8,099 nt of DNA, from assembly GCA_012511525.1 (NCBI GenBank), contig JAAZFW010000326.1:1-8099 (forward strand). Reading direction: 5' to 3'. This document shows, in pieces, positions 1 to 6,205 of the stretch. The notes beneath the pieces were generated by a model. The model was not told where the DNA came from and did not search any database. It was given only the letters and a program-made list of their open reading frames with translations. Positions within the stretch are counted from its first letter, which is position 1; the number at the start of each line of letters is the position of its first letter. A program made the translations under genes and the position numbers. This stretch comes from Clostridiaceae bacterium. GTDB lineage: Bacteria; Bacillota; Clostridia; Saccharofermentanales; UBA5734.

Positions 1-188
1 ATGACCGAACCGTTGGAAACGGTGTTGTCCGTCCCCTTGACATTGCTGTTGCGCCGGTCGTCGCGGCGAACCTTGACCCCCCGGGTAAAGACGGTCGAAT
101 CACTCATGTCGTCCGGTTCGAGAACCTCGAGCCACTGGTCGGCCAGAGAGCCGCCAATCGCGCTGGCAATAGCCTTAATTATTCCCAT
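1..188 (-). CDS. SPFH-domain (YdjI/virion-core-like) protein, N-terminal part
   Basis: The first 62 codons of a minus-strand gene that leaves the window at position 1. The start is ATG at 188-186, with a perfect AGGAGG at 200-195 and a 6-nt spacer. The protein begins MGIIKAIASAIGGSLADQW and continues with a charged stretch and a VKGTDNTVSNGS-like segment. This opening (MG-IKA---A-GG-LADQW, then N-KG-DN--SNGS) is the one I recall for bacterial SPFH-domain proteins of the YdjI type, annotated as virion core protein homologues. The SPFH domain itself would lie outside the window. Such proteins are membrane-associated scaffold proteins; in Bacillus YdjI belongs to a membrane/phage-shock-type stress system (family knowledge). 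A separate promoter with a dyad lies just upstream. The identification rests on N-terminal similarity only, so the exact role is open. Confidence 0.78.
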   Translation of the reverse strand, partial: MGIIKAIASAIGGSLADQWLEVLEPDDMSDSTVFTRGVKVRRDDRRNSNVKGTDNTVSNGSV

Positions 189-260
189 TGACTGCCTCCT
201 TAAGCTTACGCATATCGGTAGTTAGTTAGCCTACCTGCAAATGGATAAAACGCAACCGGT

Positions 261-275
261 CATCGTCAGACGATG
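261..275. repeat. Perfect 7+1+7 inverted repeat, possible operator
   Basis: CATCGTC and GACGATG flank a single central A at 268. The dyad sits about 12 bases downstream of the TATAAT at 292-287, so close behind the expected transcription start of the SPFH gene and about 60 bases before its ribosome binding site. Read as RNA it could form a 6-bp stem with a 3-nt loop, but no T tract follows in the minus direction, so it is not an intrinsic terminator. A repressor binding site is the more likely reading (inference). Confidence 0.45.
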
Positions 276-286
276 CCCGTGAGCCC

Positions 287-315
287 ATTATAGCACAGTT
301 CGGTTCACCCAGACA
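287..315 (-). promoter_or_regulatory. Candidate promoter for the SPFH-domain gene
   Basis: The minus strand carries TGCTATAAT, an extended -10 (TGn plus a perfect TATAAT at 292-287), in the 131-base gap between the diguanylate cyclase stop and the SPFH gene start. No good -35 is present at 16-18 bp spacing; the best is TGTCTG at 315-310, which is poor. Extended -10 promoters can work with weak -35 boxes. The transcript would have a leader of roughly 90 bases that contains the 261-275 dyad. GAGCCC/GGGCTC arms at 281-286 and 316-321 also flank this promoter. Confidence 0.45.
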
Positions 316-319
316 GGGC

Positions 320-1444
320 TCATGTGACCGGCAGGGAGTCGGTTCCAATCTGATTTCCGCCGGCCTTTTTAGCCGCGTACATGCGCTTGTCGGCCAGCCG
401 GATCAGGTCGTCCAGGCTGGAGCCGGGCTGCATGGCGGCCAGGCCGAAGCTGCAGCGCACGGTCGTGGACCCAATCAGGGGCTTGAACGCCAGCAGGCGC
501 AAAATGCGCCGGAGGGCCAACACCGCCTGCTCCGGGGCGGTGCCAGGCAGCAGGAGGACGAACTCGTCGCCGCCCCAGCGCGCGCACAGGTCCGAGTCGC
601 GCAGCTGGCCCTGGATCAGGCGGACCAGGGCCACCAGAACCGCATCCGCCTCCTGGTGTCCCAGCTGGTCGTTGATCTGCTTGAAGTTGTCGATGTCCAG
701 CAGCGCCAGCGACAAGGGCTGGTGGTAGCGCCGGTTCCAGGCCGACCAGTGGTTCCAGGCCTCGATCAGGCGGGTGCGGTTGCAGGCGCCGGTCAGCGGA
801 TCGACGCTGCTCAGGTGGATCAGCTGGTGCTTGGCCTGGTACTCGAGATACATGTGCTTGTCCAGCATACGGGCGAAGATCGCACAGAGCGCCAGGACGA
901 CCGTAAGGTAAAAGCCGCCTGCCAGAAATTCGTTCAGATCCAGCCGGTCGCCCAGCCTGATCACGGCGAGAAACAGGAAAGCGACCAGGCTCAGGCTGGA
1001 TAGCACCAATTTATGCAGGTAGCGGTTGGCGATGATCATGACCAGCATGATGATGACCATCATGCCCATCGACTGGATAATAAAATGGGGCGGGTCGTAC
1101 TGGAGGAAAACGACCAGGAACAGCAGGACGGCCGCCGCTTCCAGGAGCGTTACCAGAAGGCAGTACTGGCGGTAGGTCCTGATTCGGCCGCGGTGGTTAT
1201 GCCAGGCGAATGCCAGATAGGCACTGCAGACCGCCAGGCGCAGCACCAGGCTGGTCAGGCGCGCGTCGCCCCGGGCAAGGTGGATCATGTCCGGCACCAG
1301 GAAAATCAGCTGCAGCAGGCCGGCGGAGAGCGCGATGAGCGTGATGAAGAAACGGTTGTGGATCAGCTGATCCTGATCGTAAGCCTGACGCAGGGAGAAT
1401 TGCCGGTCATGATCGCCGGCTTCATGGTGTAAAGATCCGGCCAT
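320..1444 (-). CDS. Membrane-bound diguanylate cyclase (six TM helices + GGDEF)
   Basis: A 374-residue protein predicted to make cyclic di-GMP from two GTP at the inner face of the membrane. About six hydrophobic segments lie near residues 31-50, 64-81, 95-114, 121-138, 146-163 and 173-192, followed by a short linker helix and a GGDEF domain from about 212. The active-site signature GGDEF (291-295) is intact, as are the metal/substrate residues of LDIDNFKQIND (247-259) and the VDPLTG entry motif (214-219). An RxxD inhibitory site (R282-D285) lies five residues before GGDEF, so product feedback inhibition is likely. The membrane part has no sensor domain that I recognise; the signal is unknown. 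The ATG at 1444 has an AGAGGTGA ribosome site at 1458-1451 with a 6-nt spacer. Only 39 bases separate it from ddh upstream, with no terminator seen, so it is probably the last gene of the fusion-ddh-cyclase operon. Confidence 0.94.
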   Translation of the reverse strand: MAGSLHHEAGDHDRQFSLRQAYDQDQLIHNRFFITLIALSAGLLQLIFLVPDMIHLARGDARLTSLVLRLAVCSAYLAFAWHNHRGRIRTYRQYCLLVTLLEAAAVLLFLVVFLQYDPPHFIIQSMGMMVIIMLVMIIANRYLHKLVLSSLSLVAFLFLAVIRLGDRLDLNEFLAGGFYLTVVLALCAIFARMLDKHMYLEYQAKHQLIHLSSVDPLTGACNRTRLIEAWNHWSAWNRRYHQPLSLALLDIDNFKQINDQLGHQEADAVLVALVRLIQGQLRDSDLCARWGGDEFVLLLPGTAPEQAVLALRRILRLLAFKPLIGSTTVRCSFGLAAMQPGSSLDDLIRLADKRMYAAKKAGGNQIGTDSLPVT

Positions 1445-1483
1445 GGTCTGTCACCTCTTGACATGGGTGCCAGCGGCGCGCTG

Positions 1484-2473
1484 CTACAAAAGCTGTTTGC
1501 GCAGTTGTTCTGAAGACAGCGACGACAGGTAGGCAGGCGGGATATCGAACAGTGTGCGGGCGCCCGACTGGCCTTCCCGGGCCATTCGCATGGCGGCGCG
1601 GGCACAGGCCAGGAGAACGTGCGCGGTGAAATCGGGGTTGGAATCGAGCGTCATGCTGTAAGACAGGCGGTGCCGGTTCTCCCTTTGCTGACCGGTCCGG
1701 CCCGTGCGCAGCATCTGGCCGCTGTGGGGCAAACCCCCGTGATCGCGGGCCATCTCCTCGGCGGAGATGAAATGCACGGTCGTCTCGTATTCGGCGAAGT
1801 AATGCGGCATCGCCCTGATTTCATTTGCGACCTGTTCCCGGTCGGCATCGGGCTCGGCGACGACGAAGCACTCGCGGTAGTGCTTGTCGGCGGTGCTCAA
1901 TTCCGGTTCGAGGCCTTGCCGGACCGCTTCAACCGCTTCCTCGCGCGGAATGGTGTACTGGCGGGCATCCAGCACGCCCCGAACGCGGCGGATCGCGTCC
2001 GAATGTCCCTGGCTGACCCCCTTGCCCCAGAAGGTCTCGTCCGACCCCTGCGGCAAAAACGCCCGGCCGAGCAAGCGCTGCAGGGAAAGCAGGCCCGGGT
2101 CCCAGCCGGCGGCGACGACGCTGAGCTTGCCGGCTGCCCTCCCGGCCTGGTCCATGGCGGCAAAATATTCCGGAATGCGGGCATGGGTATCGTAACCGTC
2201 CACCGTGTGGAACAGGCCGGCCAGCCAGGGCCCCTGTTCGGGCAGATCGGAAAGGCTGCCGCCGCACAGCAGCATGACATCGACGCGATCGGCCAGAGAG
2301 GCGGCCTGATCCAGCGCGAACACCTTGACACCGGGCGTTGCCCGTTCAATCGACGACGGGTCCCGCCGCGTCAGAACTGCGGCCAGCTCCAGGTCTGGAA
2401 ACTGGCGCACACCGATTGCGGCACTGCGTCCGAGATTGCCGTAACCGGCGATGCCAATCCGTGTTTTTGTCAT
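1484..2473 (-). CDS. ddh: meso-Diaminopimelate D-dehydrogenase
   Basis: A 329-residue enzyme that converts tetrahydrodipicolinate, ammonia and NADPH into meso-diaminopimelate in one step, the dehydrogenase variant of the lysine and peptidoglycan precursor pathway (EC 1.4.1.16). The protein aligns by eye along its whole length with Corynebacterium glutamicum Ddh. Visible matches are the NADP-binding GYGNLGRS (10-17), CGGSLSDLPEQ (70-80), VDGYDTHARIP (91-101), GWDPG (123-127), FWGKGVSQGHSDA-RR (148-163), ECFVVA (201-206), MPHYFAEYE (222-230), HGGLPHSG (245-252), SNPDFTA (278-284) and a C-terminal GQSGA-T (301-307). Length is normal for the family (about 320-330). The start ATG is fixed by AGGAGG at 2486-2481 with a 7-nt spacer; that ribosome site overlaps the stop codon TAG of the upstream fusion gene, so the two are co-transcribed and probably translationally coupled. 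Ddh has a patchy distribution in bacteria; nothing here looks recently acquired. Confidence 0.96.
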   Translation of the reverse strand: MTKTRIGIAGYGNLGRSAAIGVRQFPDLELAAVLTRRDPSSIERATPGVKVFALDQAASLADRVDVMLLCGGSLSDLPEQGPWLAGLFHTVDGYDTHARIPEYFAAMDQAGRAAGKLSVVAAGWDPGLLSLQRLLGRAFLPQGSDETFWGKGVSQGHSDAIRRVRGVLDARQYTIPREEAVEAVRQGLEPELSTADKHYRECFVVAEPDADREQVANEIRAMPHYFAEYETTVHFISAEEMARDHGGLPHSGQMLRTGRTGQQRENRHRLSYSMTLDSNPDFTAHVLLACARAAMRMAREGQSGARTLFDIPPAYLSSLSSEQLRKQLL

Positions 2474-2480
2474 TTATTTG

Positions 2481-2487
2481 CCTCCTA
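2481..2487 (-). promoter_or_regulatory. Ribosome binding site of ddh overlapping the upstream stop codon
   Basis: TAGGAGG on the minus strand serves both as stop codon of the fusion gene (TAG, 2487-2485) and as the Shine-Dalgarno site of ddh (AGGAGG, 2486-2481), 7 nt before its ATG. Ribosomes ending the first gene will sit on the start region of the second, which supports coupled translation and a common transcript. Confidence 0.85.
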
Positions 2488-5016
2488 AGCGGTCTCGATC
2501 CGGCTGTCTGTCTGCAAACCCAGTTTTTCAACAGCGGCTTCGCGCATTTTGTATTTCATGATTTTCCCGGCCGCGTTCATCGGGAACTCGGTAACAAAAT
2601 CGATATAGCGCGGGGTCTTGTGCTTGGCCATATGCGCGCGGATGTATTCCTTAAGCGCCTCGGCCGTCAGCGCGGCCCCTTCCCTGAGAATGACGCAGGC
2701 CATGATCTCCTCGCCGTACTGGCGGTCCGGCACCCCGATGACCTGGACATCGCGGACATCCGGATGCGTGTAGATGAAATCCTCGATCTCCTTAGGGTAG
2801 ATGTTCTCGCCGCCGCGGATGATCATGTCCTTGATCCGTCCGGTGATCTTGAAGTTGCCCTGACCGTCGCGCCGGGCCAGGTCGCCCGTGTGCAGCCAGC
2901 CATCCTCGTCGATGGCAGCGCGCGTCGCCTCGGGCATCTTGTAGTAGCCTTTCATGATGTTGTAGCCGCGGGCGACAAATTCACCGTCAACCCCGTCGGG
3001 CAGCTCCTGGTTCGTCACGGGATCGACGATCTTGCAGGCGACGCCGGGCAGGGGTCGGCCTACCGTATTGACCCGTACATCGAGCGGGTCGTCGACCCTG
3101 CTCTGCGTGCAGCCCGGCGACGCTTCGGTCTGGCCGAAAACGATCGTGATCTCATGCATGTTCATCTTTTCCTGGACATCCTGCATCACCTTGACCGGAC
3201 AGGGGCTGCCGGCCATGATGCCGGTGCGCATAGGCGAAAAGTCGGTCCGGGCAAAGTCCTCGTGGCCCAGCATGGCGATGAACATCGTCGGGACGCCATG
3301 GCAGCAGGAGATTTTTTCATCGTTAATGATCTGCAGGGACAGTCGGGGCGAAAAGGCCGGCAGCGGACACATCGCCGTGCCGTGGGTCATGGCGGCGGTC
3401 ATCGCCAGGACCATGCCGAAGCAGTGGAACATCGGCACATGGATCAGCATCCGGTCGGCTGTCGACAAGTCCATGCAGTCACCGATCGTCTTGCCGTTGT
3501 TGATCACGTTGTAGTGGGTCAGCATGACGCCCTTGGGAAACCCGGTCGTGCCGGACGTGTACTGCATGTTGCAGACATCGTGCTTGTCCAGGGCCACGGC
3601 GCGCCGCTGCACTTCTTCCTGGGGCACGCGGTCCGCCAGTTCGAGCGCGTCGGTCCAGGTCAGGCAGCCAGGCTGGCGGGAGTCGACCGTGATGATGTTG
3701 CGCAAAAACGGCAGCCGACGGATGTGAAGCGGCCGGCCCGCCTCAGCCGCAGCCAGCTCCGGGCACAGCTCGCGGATGATCCCGACATAGTCCGAATCCT
3801 TGTGCCCGTCGATCATGACCAGCGTATGGGTGTCAGACTGGCGCAGCAGGTATTCGGCTTCGTAGATCTTGTAGGCCGTGTTGACCGTGACCAGCACGGC
3901 GCCGATTTTGGTGGCCGCCCAGAACGTGATGAACCACTGGGGCACGTTGGTCGCCCAGATGGCGACATGGTCGCCGGGCTTGACGCCCAGCGCGATCAGG
4001 GAGCGGGCGAAGGCGTCGACATCGTCGCGGAACTCGCTGTAGGTTCGGGTGTAGTCGTGGGTGATGAAGCGGAAGGCCTGCTGGTCGGGGAAGGTATCGG
4101 CCATCCGGTCCAAAACCTGGGGAAAGGTCAGGTCGATCAGGCTGTCCCGTTCCCAGATGAACTGGCCGGTCCCGGCGCGGTTGGCTTGAAGGTGGCCCCG
4201 GACGCTCTTTTTCTCCAGGTAGCGTTCCATGAAGTGAGCAAAATGCGGAAAGACGATCCCGGCGTCGGCCAGGTCGCCGGCCCAGCGCTTGACCCACTCC
4301 AGCGACACGTACCCTTCGTAGTTGATCGAGCGCAGCGCCAGCATCATGTCGTCGAGCGGCAGGTCGCCCTCGCCCATCAGGCAGTAGCGGATCTTGCCGT
4401 CTTCGACCACGGAGTCCTTGACATGGACATAGCGGATATAGGCGCCCAGGTTCTTGACCGTGGTCCCGGCGCTCTCGCCTGCGAAGCGGTAGGGGTGGTG
4501 CATATCCCACAAGGCCGCGACCGCGTCGCTGGCCGCCTGGTCGAGCAGCCGGGCCAGGCGGGCGGTGTCGGCATAGACGCCATTGGTCTCGATCAGCAGC
4601 GTGACGGAGCTTTCCTCCGCGATCGGGATCAGGCCGCGGAGCGCTTCCAGGATGGCTGCGTCGTCGACCTCACCTTCAACGTGGGGCTGGCGGTCGGCCA
4701 GGATGCGGACAAAGGGCGTGTTCAGCTTTTGCGCCAGCCGGATATAGGCGGCGATCTCAGCCTGGTTCTGCTCGGCCTGGTCTGTGTGCTTCAGGCAGCA
4801 GCCGGACGAGAGGCAGGGGATTTCCAAACGCAGCCGTTTAAGCAGGCGAACCGTGTCCGGCAGCTGGTTGTCCGTAAACGGCGGAGCCTTGACCGTGAAG
4901 ATTTCATCGCCCAGCCCGCGGATCTCGATGCCGTTGAAAGACAGGTCCTTGGCCATGGCATAGATGTCTGACCAGCTGAAATCCGGGCATCCCAGCGTCG
5001 AAAAGGCAATCTTCAT
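2485..5016 (-). CDS. Fusion: xylose-isomerase-like TIM barrel + acyl-CoA synthetase (AMP-binding)
   Basis: An 843-residue two-domain protein. Residues 1 to about 268 form a sugar-phosphate isomerase/epimerase (AP-endonuclease-2) TIM barrel that opens MKIAFSTLGCPD. Likely metal ligands are E142 in IETNG, D171 in WDMHHP, H198 in HVKD and E240 in SLEW, spaced as in D-tagatose 3-epimerase relatives. After a linker, about 290-838 is a complete adenylate-forming enzyme: P-loop YTSGTTGFPKG (486-496), FGQTE (627-631), GWLHTGD (706-712), hinge and A8 segment GRIKDMIIRGGENIYPKEIE (726-745), and the catalytic lysine K818 in NAAGK. The ligase half most resembles ACSF2/FadD-like medium-chain acyl-CoA synthetases. 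The frame is unbroken. The start at 5016 is chosen over upstream ATGs (5067, 5049) because AGGGGG lies 8 nt before it and the 5067 ATG overlaps the promoter -10. It is the first gene of an operon with ddh. The substrate is unknown. Confidence 0.92.
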   Translation of the reverse strand: MKIAFSTLGCPDFSWSDIYAMAKDLSFNGIEIRGLGDEIFTVKAPPFTDNQLPDTVRLLKRLRLEIPCLSSGCCLKHTDQAEQNQAEIAAYIRLAQKLNTPFVRILADRQPHVEGEVDDAAILEALRGLIPIAEESSVTLLIETNGVYADTARLARLLDQAASDAVAALWDMHHPYRFAGESAGTTVKNLGAYIRYVHVKDSVVEDGKIRYCLMGEGDLPLDDMMLALRSINYEGYVSLEWVKRWAGDLADAGIVFPHFAHFMERYLEKKSVRGHLQANRAGTGQFIWERDSLIDLTFPQVLDRMADTFPDQQAFRFITHDYTRTYSEFRDDVDAFARSLIALGVKPGDHVAIWATNVPQWFITFWAATKIGAVLVTVNTAYKIYEAEYLLRQSDTHTLVMIDGHKDSDYVGIIRELCPELAAAEAGRPLHIRRLPFLRNIITVDSRQPGCLTWTDALELADRVPQEEVQRRAVALDKHDVCNMQYTSGTTGFPKGVMLTHYNVINNGKTIGDCMDLSTADRMLIHVPMFHCFGMVLAMTAAMTHGTAMCPLPAFSPRLSLQIINDEKISCCHGVPTMFIAMLGHEDFARTDFSPMRTGIMAGSPCPVKVMQDVQEKMNMHEITIVFGQTEASPGCTQSRVDDPLDVRVNTVGRPLPGVACKIVDPVTNQELPDGVDGEFVARGYNIMKGYYKMPEATRAAIDEDGWLHTGDLARRDGQGNFKITGRIKDMIIRGGENIYPKEIEDFIYTHPDVRDVQVIGVPDRQYGEEIMACVILREGAALTAEALKEYIRAHMAKHKTPRYIDFVTEFPMNAAGKIMKYKMREAAVEKLGLQTDSRIETA

Positions 5017-5021
5017 CGTGT

Positions 5022-5030
5022 TTTCCCCCT
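5022..5030 (-). promoter_or_regulatory. Ribosome binding site that fixes the fusion-gene start
   Basis: AGGGGGAAA on the minus strand, with the G-rich core ending 8 nt before the ATG at 5016. The in-frame ATG codons further upstream at 5049 and 5067 lack a comparable site, and the chosen start gives the MKIAFSTLGCPD opening that fits the beginning of the TIM-barrel first strand. Confidence 0.6.
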
Positions 5031-5065
5031 GTTTCGCGGTGCTGCGCATCGGCTGTATGCCAAAC

Positions 5066-5095
5066 ATGCTAGCAAAGGGAAAATACCGTTGTCAA
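5066..5095 (-). promoter_or_regulatory. Sigma-A-type promoter of the fusion-ddh-cyclase operon
   Basis: On the minus strand a perfect -35 TTGACA (5095-5090) is followed after 18 bases by -10 TAGCAT (5071-5066, four of six consensus bases), preceded by TGC, an extended -10 TGn. Transcription would start near 5059, giving a leader of about 43 nt before the ATG at 5016. The -35 lies directly against the T tract of the upstream terminator. Confidence 0.6.
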
Positions 5096-5115
5096 GAAAA
5101 ACGCATCGCGATGCG
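5096..5115 (-). terminator. Likely intrinsic terminator after the lactonase gene
   Basis: A perfect 14-bp palindrome, CGCATCGCGATGCG at 5102-5115, begins 3 bases past the lactonase stop codon and is followed on the minus strand by TTTTTC. As RNA it can form a 5-bp GC-rich stem with a 4-nt loop and a U tract. The stem is short, so termination may be partial. The palindrome could also serve as a protein binding site just upstream of the -35 at 5095-5090. Confidence 0.5.
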
Positions 5116-5118
5116 ATT

Positions 5119-6129
5119 TCAGGCCTCCGGAAGCGGACAGACGCAGACCGCGCCCGGCATGGGCAAAGCGGCGGAAGCGCTCATCCGCGCCGCTGCCGGA
5201 TCCCAGTCCAGCAGCGTTACGGAGCCGCCCTGGTTGGCAACAAGGATCCGATTGTCGGGGAAAATGAAAAAATCCCTGGGCAGAGAGCCGTTCGAACCAA
5301 AGATTCCGGCGGGTTTCAGCATGCCATCCGACTGGATTTGGAAGACGGCCAGGCTGTCATGGCCCCGGTTGGAAGCTATGACATGGGAGCCGGTGACCCG
5401 AATCGCCGCGCAGGTGTTTTCACCCTGCCAGCCTCCGGGCAATGTTGGCCAGGTTTCGCGCATGATCAGGGTGTCGCCCGAGACAGCCAGGCGGCTGACG
5501 GCATTGCCGAGCTCATGGACCAGGTAGGCCGAGTGTTCCGGCCCGTAAGCCAGATGGCGGGGGCCCAGACCAGGCGGGGTATCCATCTGGCCTGACCGTT
5601 CCAGCAGGCCCGTATGAGGGTCCTGCCGGTAGAGCACAACCTGATCGAGCCCCAGATCGACCGCTGCCAGTGTCCGGGTGCCAGGCAGAAAGGACACATG
5701 GTGCACATGTGCGCCTGCCTGGCGGTTTGGGTGCACGCTGTGCCCCTGATGCCGGATGAGCTGGATGCGGGGTCCTGGCGGATCGAGCGGGAAAACAGAC
5801 AACGTGCCGCTAGCGTAATTGGCGGTATAAAGGAACCGTTCGTCGGGACTCAAGCACAAGTGGCAGGGGCCGGCCGCCCCGGTGTTGTAGCGGGCGCGCA
5901 TAACAAGCTGCCCGCCGGTACGTTCGAACATCGCATAGGAACCGCCCTCCGACTGGTCTGCCGTATCGCTGCTGATCGCATAGAGCCGATCCTGGCTGAG
6001 CGACAAGATAAGATACGTCGGGTTAGGCAGCGCCACCGTCTGCTCAACGTGAAACTGCTTGCCGTCCCAGGAACACGAGGCGATGCCCGGTCCGCCGAGA
6101 CGGGTGTAGGTGCCGACAAAAAAAAACAT
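5119..6129 (-). CDS. Lactonase-family seven-bladed beta-propeller (6-phosphogluconolactonase-like)
   Basis: A 336-residue cytoplasmic protein, with no signal peptide. It opens MFFFVGTYT and shows the repeated blade motifs of the YbhE/YkgB lactonase family (PF10282): PNPTYLILS (36-44), GPCHLCLSPDERFLYTANY (87-105), AGAHVHHVSFLPG (138-150), GLGPRHLAYGP (187-197), ENTCAAIRVTGSHVIASNRG (237-256) and PRDFFIFPDNRILVANQ (284-300). The blade ends SPDERFLYTANYASGTLSVF and HDSLAVF are typical. Characterised members hydrolyse 6-phosphogluconolactone in the pentose phosphate pathway (pgl), but the family also holds enzymes for other lactones, and no pentose phosphate gene lies nearby, so the substrate is an inference. 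The start at 6129 is set by AAAGGAGGA at 6145-6137, 7 nt before the ATG. The frame stays open upstream to 6270, but that would run into the arginase-like gene. It lies 76 bases downstream of that gene and may share its transcript. Confidence 0.87.
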   Translation of the reverse strand: MFFFVGTYTRLGGPGIASCSWDGKQFHVEQTVALPNPTYLILSLSQDRLYAISSDTADQSEGGSYAMFERTGGQLVMRARYNTGAAGPCHLCLSPDERFLYTANYASGTLSVFPLDPPGPRIQLIRHQGHSVHPNRQAGAHVHHVSFLPGTRTLAAVDLGLDQVVLYRQDPHTGLLERSGQMDTPPGLGPRHLAYGPEHSAYLVHELGNAVSRLAVSGDTLIMRETWPTLPGGWQGENTCAAIRVTGSHVIASNRGHDSLAVFQIQSDGMLKPAGIFGSNGSLPRDFFIFPDNRILVANQGGSVTLLDWDPAAARMSASAALPMPGAVCVCPLPEA

Positions 6130-6136
6130 GTCCTTG

Positions 6137-6145
6137 TCCTCCTTT
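6137..6145 (-). promoter_or_regulatory. Strong ribosome binding site fixing the lactonase start
   Basis: AAAGGAGGA on the minus strand, 7 nt before the ATG at 6129. It decides against the longer in-frame extension to 6270, which has no family similarity in its extra 47 residues and overlaps the next gene. Confidence 0.8.
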
Positions 6146-6205
6146 ATGTTCTCTGCCACCCAAGCATGACACGGATAGAAATACCTGGCAAGTCCGCATC
6201 TGCAT

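Noticed and set aside
1..225. Plus-strand 74-codon open frame at the left edge
   Set aside because: It is the antisense of the SPFH-domain gene, which has AGGAGG and a recognisable N-terminus; the plus frame has no ribosome site visible and no family signal.
1471..1483. CAGCG/CGCTG hairpin just after the ddh stop as a terminator
   Set aside because: The stem is only 5 bp with a 3-nt loop, and no T tract follows on the minus strand; the cyclase gene begins 39 bases after ddh with its own ribosome site, so read-through is expected.
1619..2488. 289-codon plus-strand open frame opposite ddh
   Set aside because: Antisense shadow of a full-length, clearly recognised Ddh protein.
2338..4971. Open frame of 877 codons on the plus strand opposite the fusion gene
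   Set aside because: Its translation has no recognisable motif and is rich in Arg, Gly, His and Asp, as expected for the antisense of a GC-rich gene; the minus strand encodes clear enzyme families with good ribosome sites.
5017..5067. Longer start for the fusion protein at ATG 5067 or 5049
   Set aside because: The 5067 ATG overlaps the -10 box, neither ATG has a good ribosome site, and the extra residues do not fit the start of a TIM barrel.
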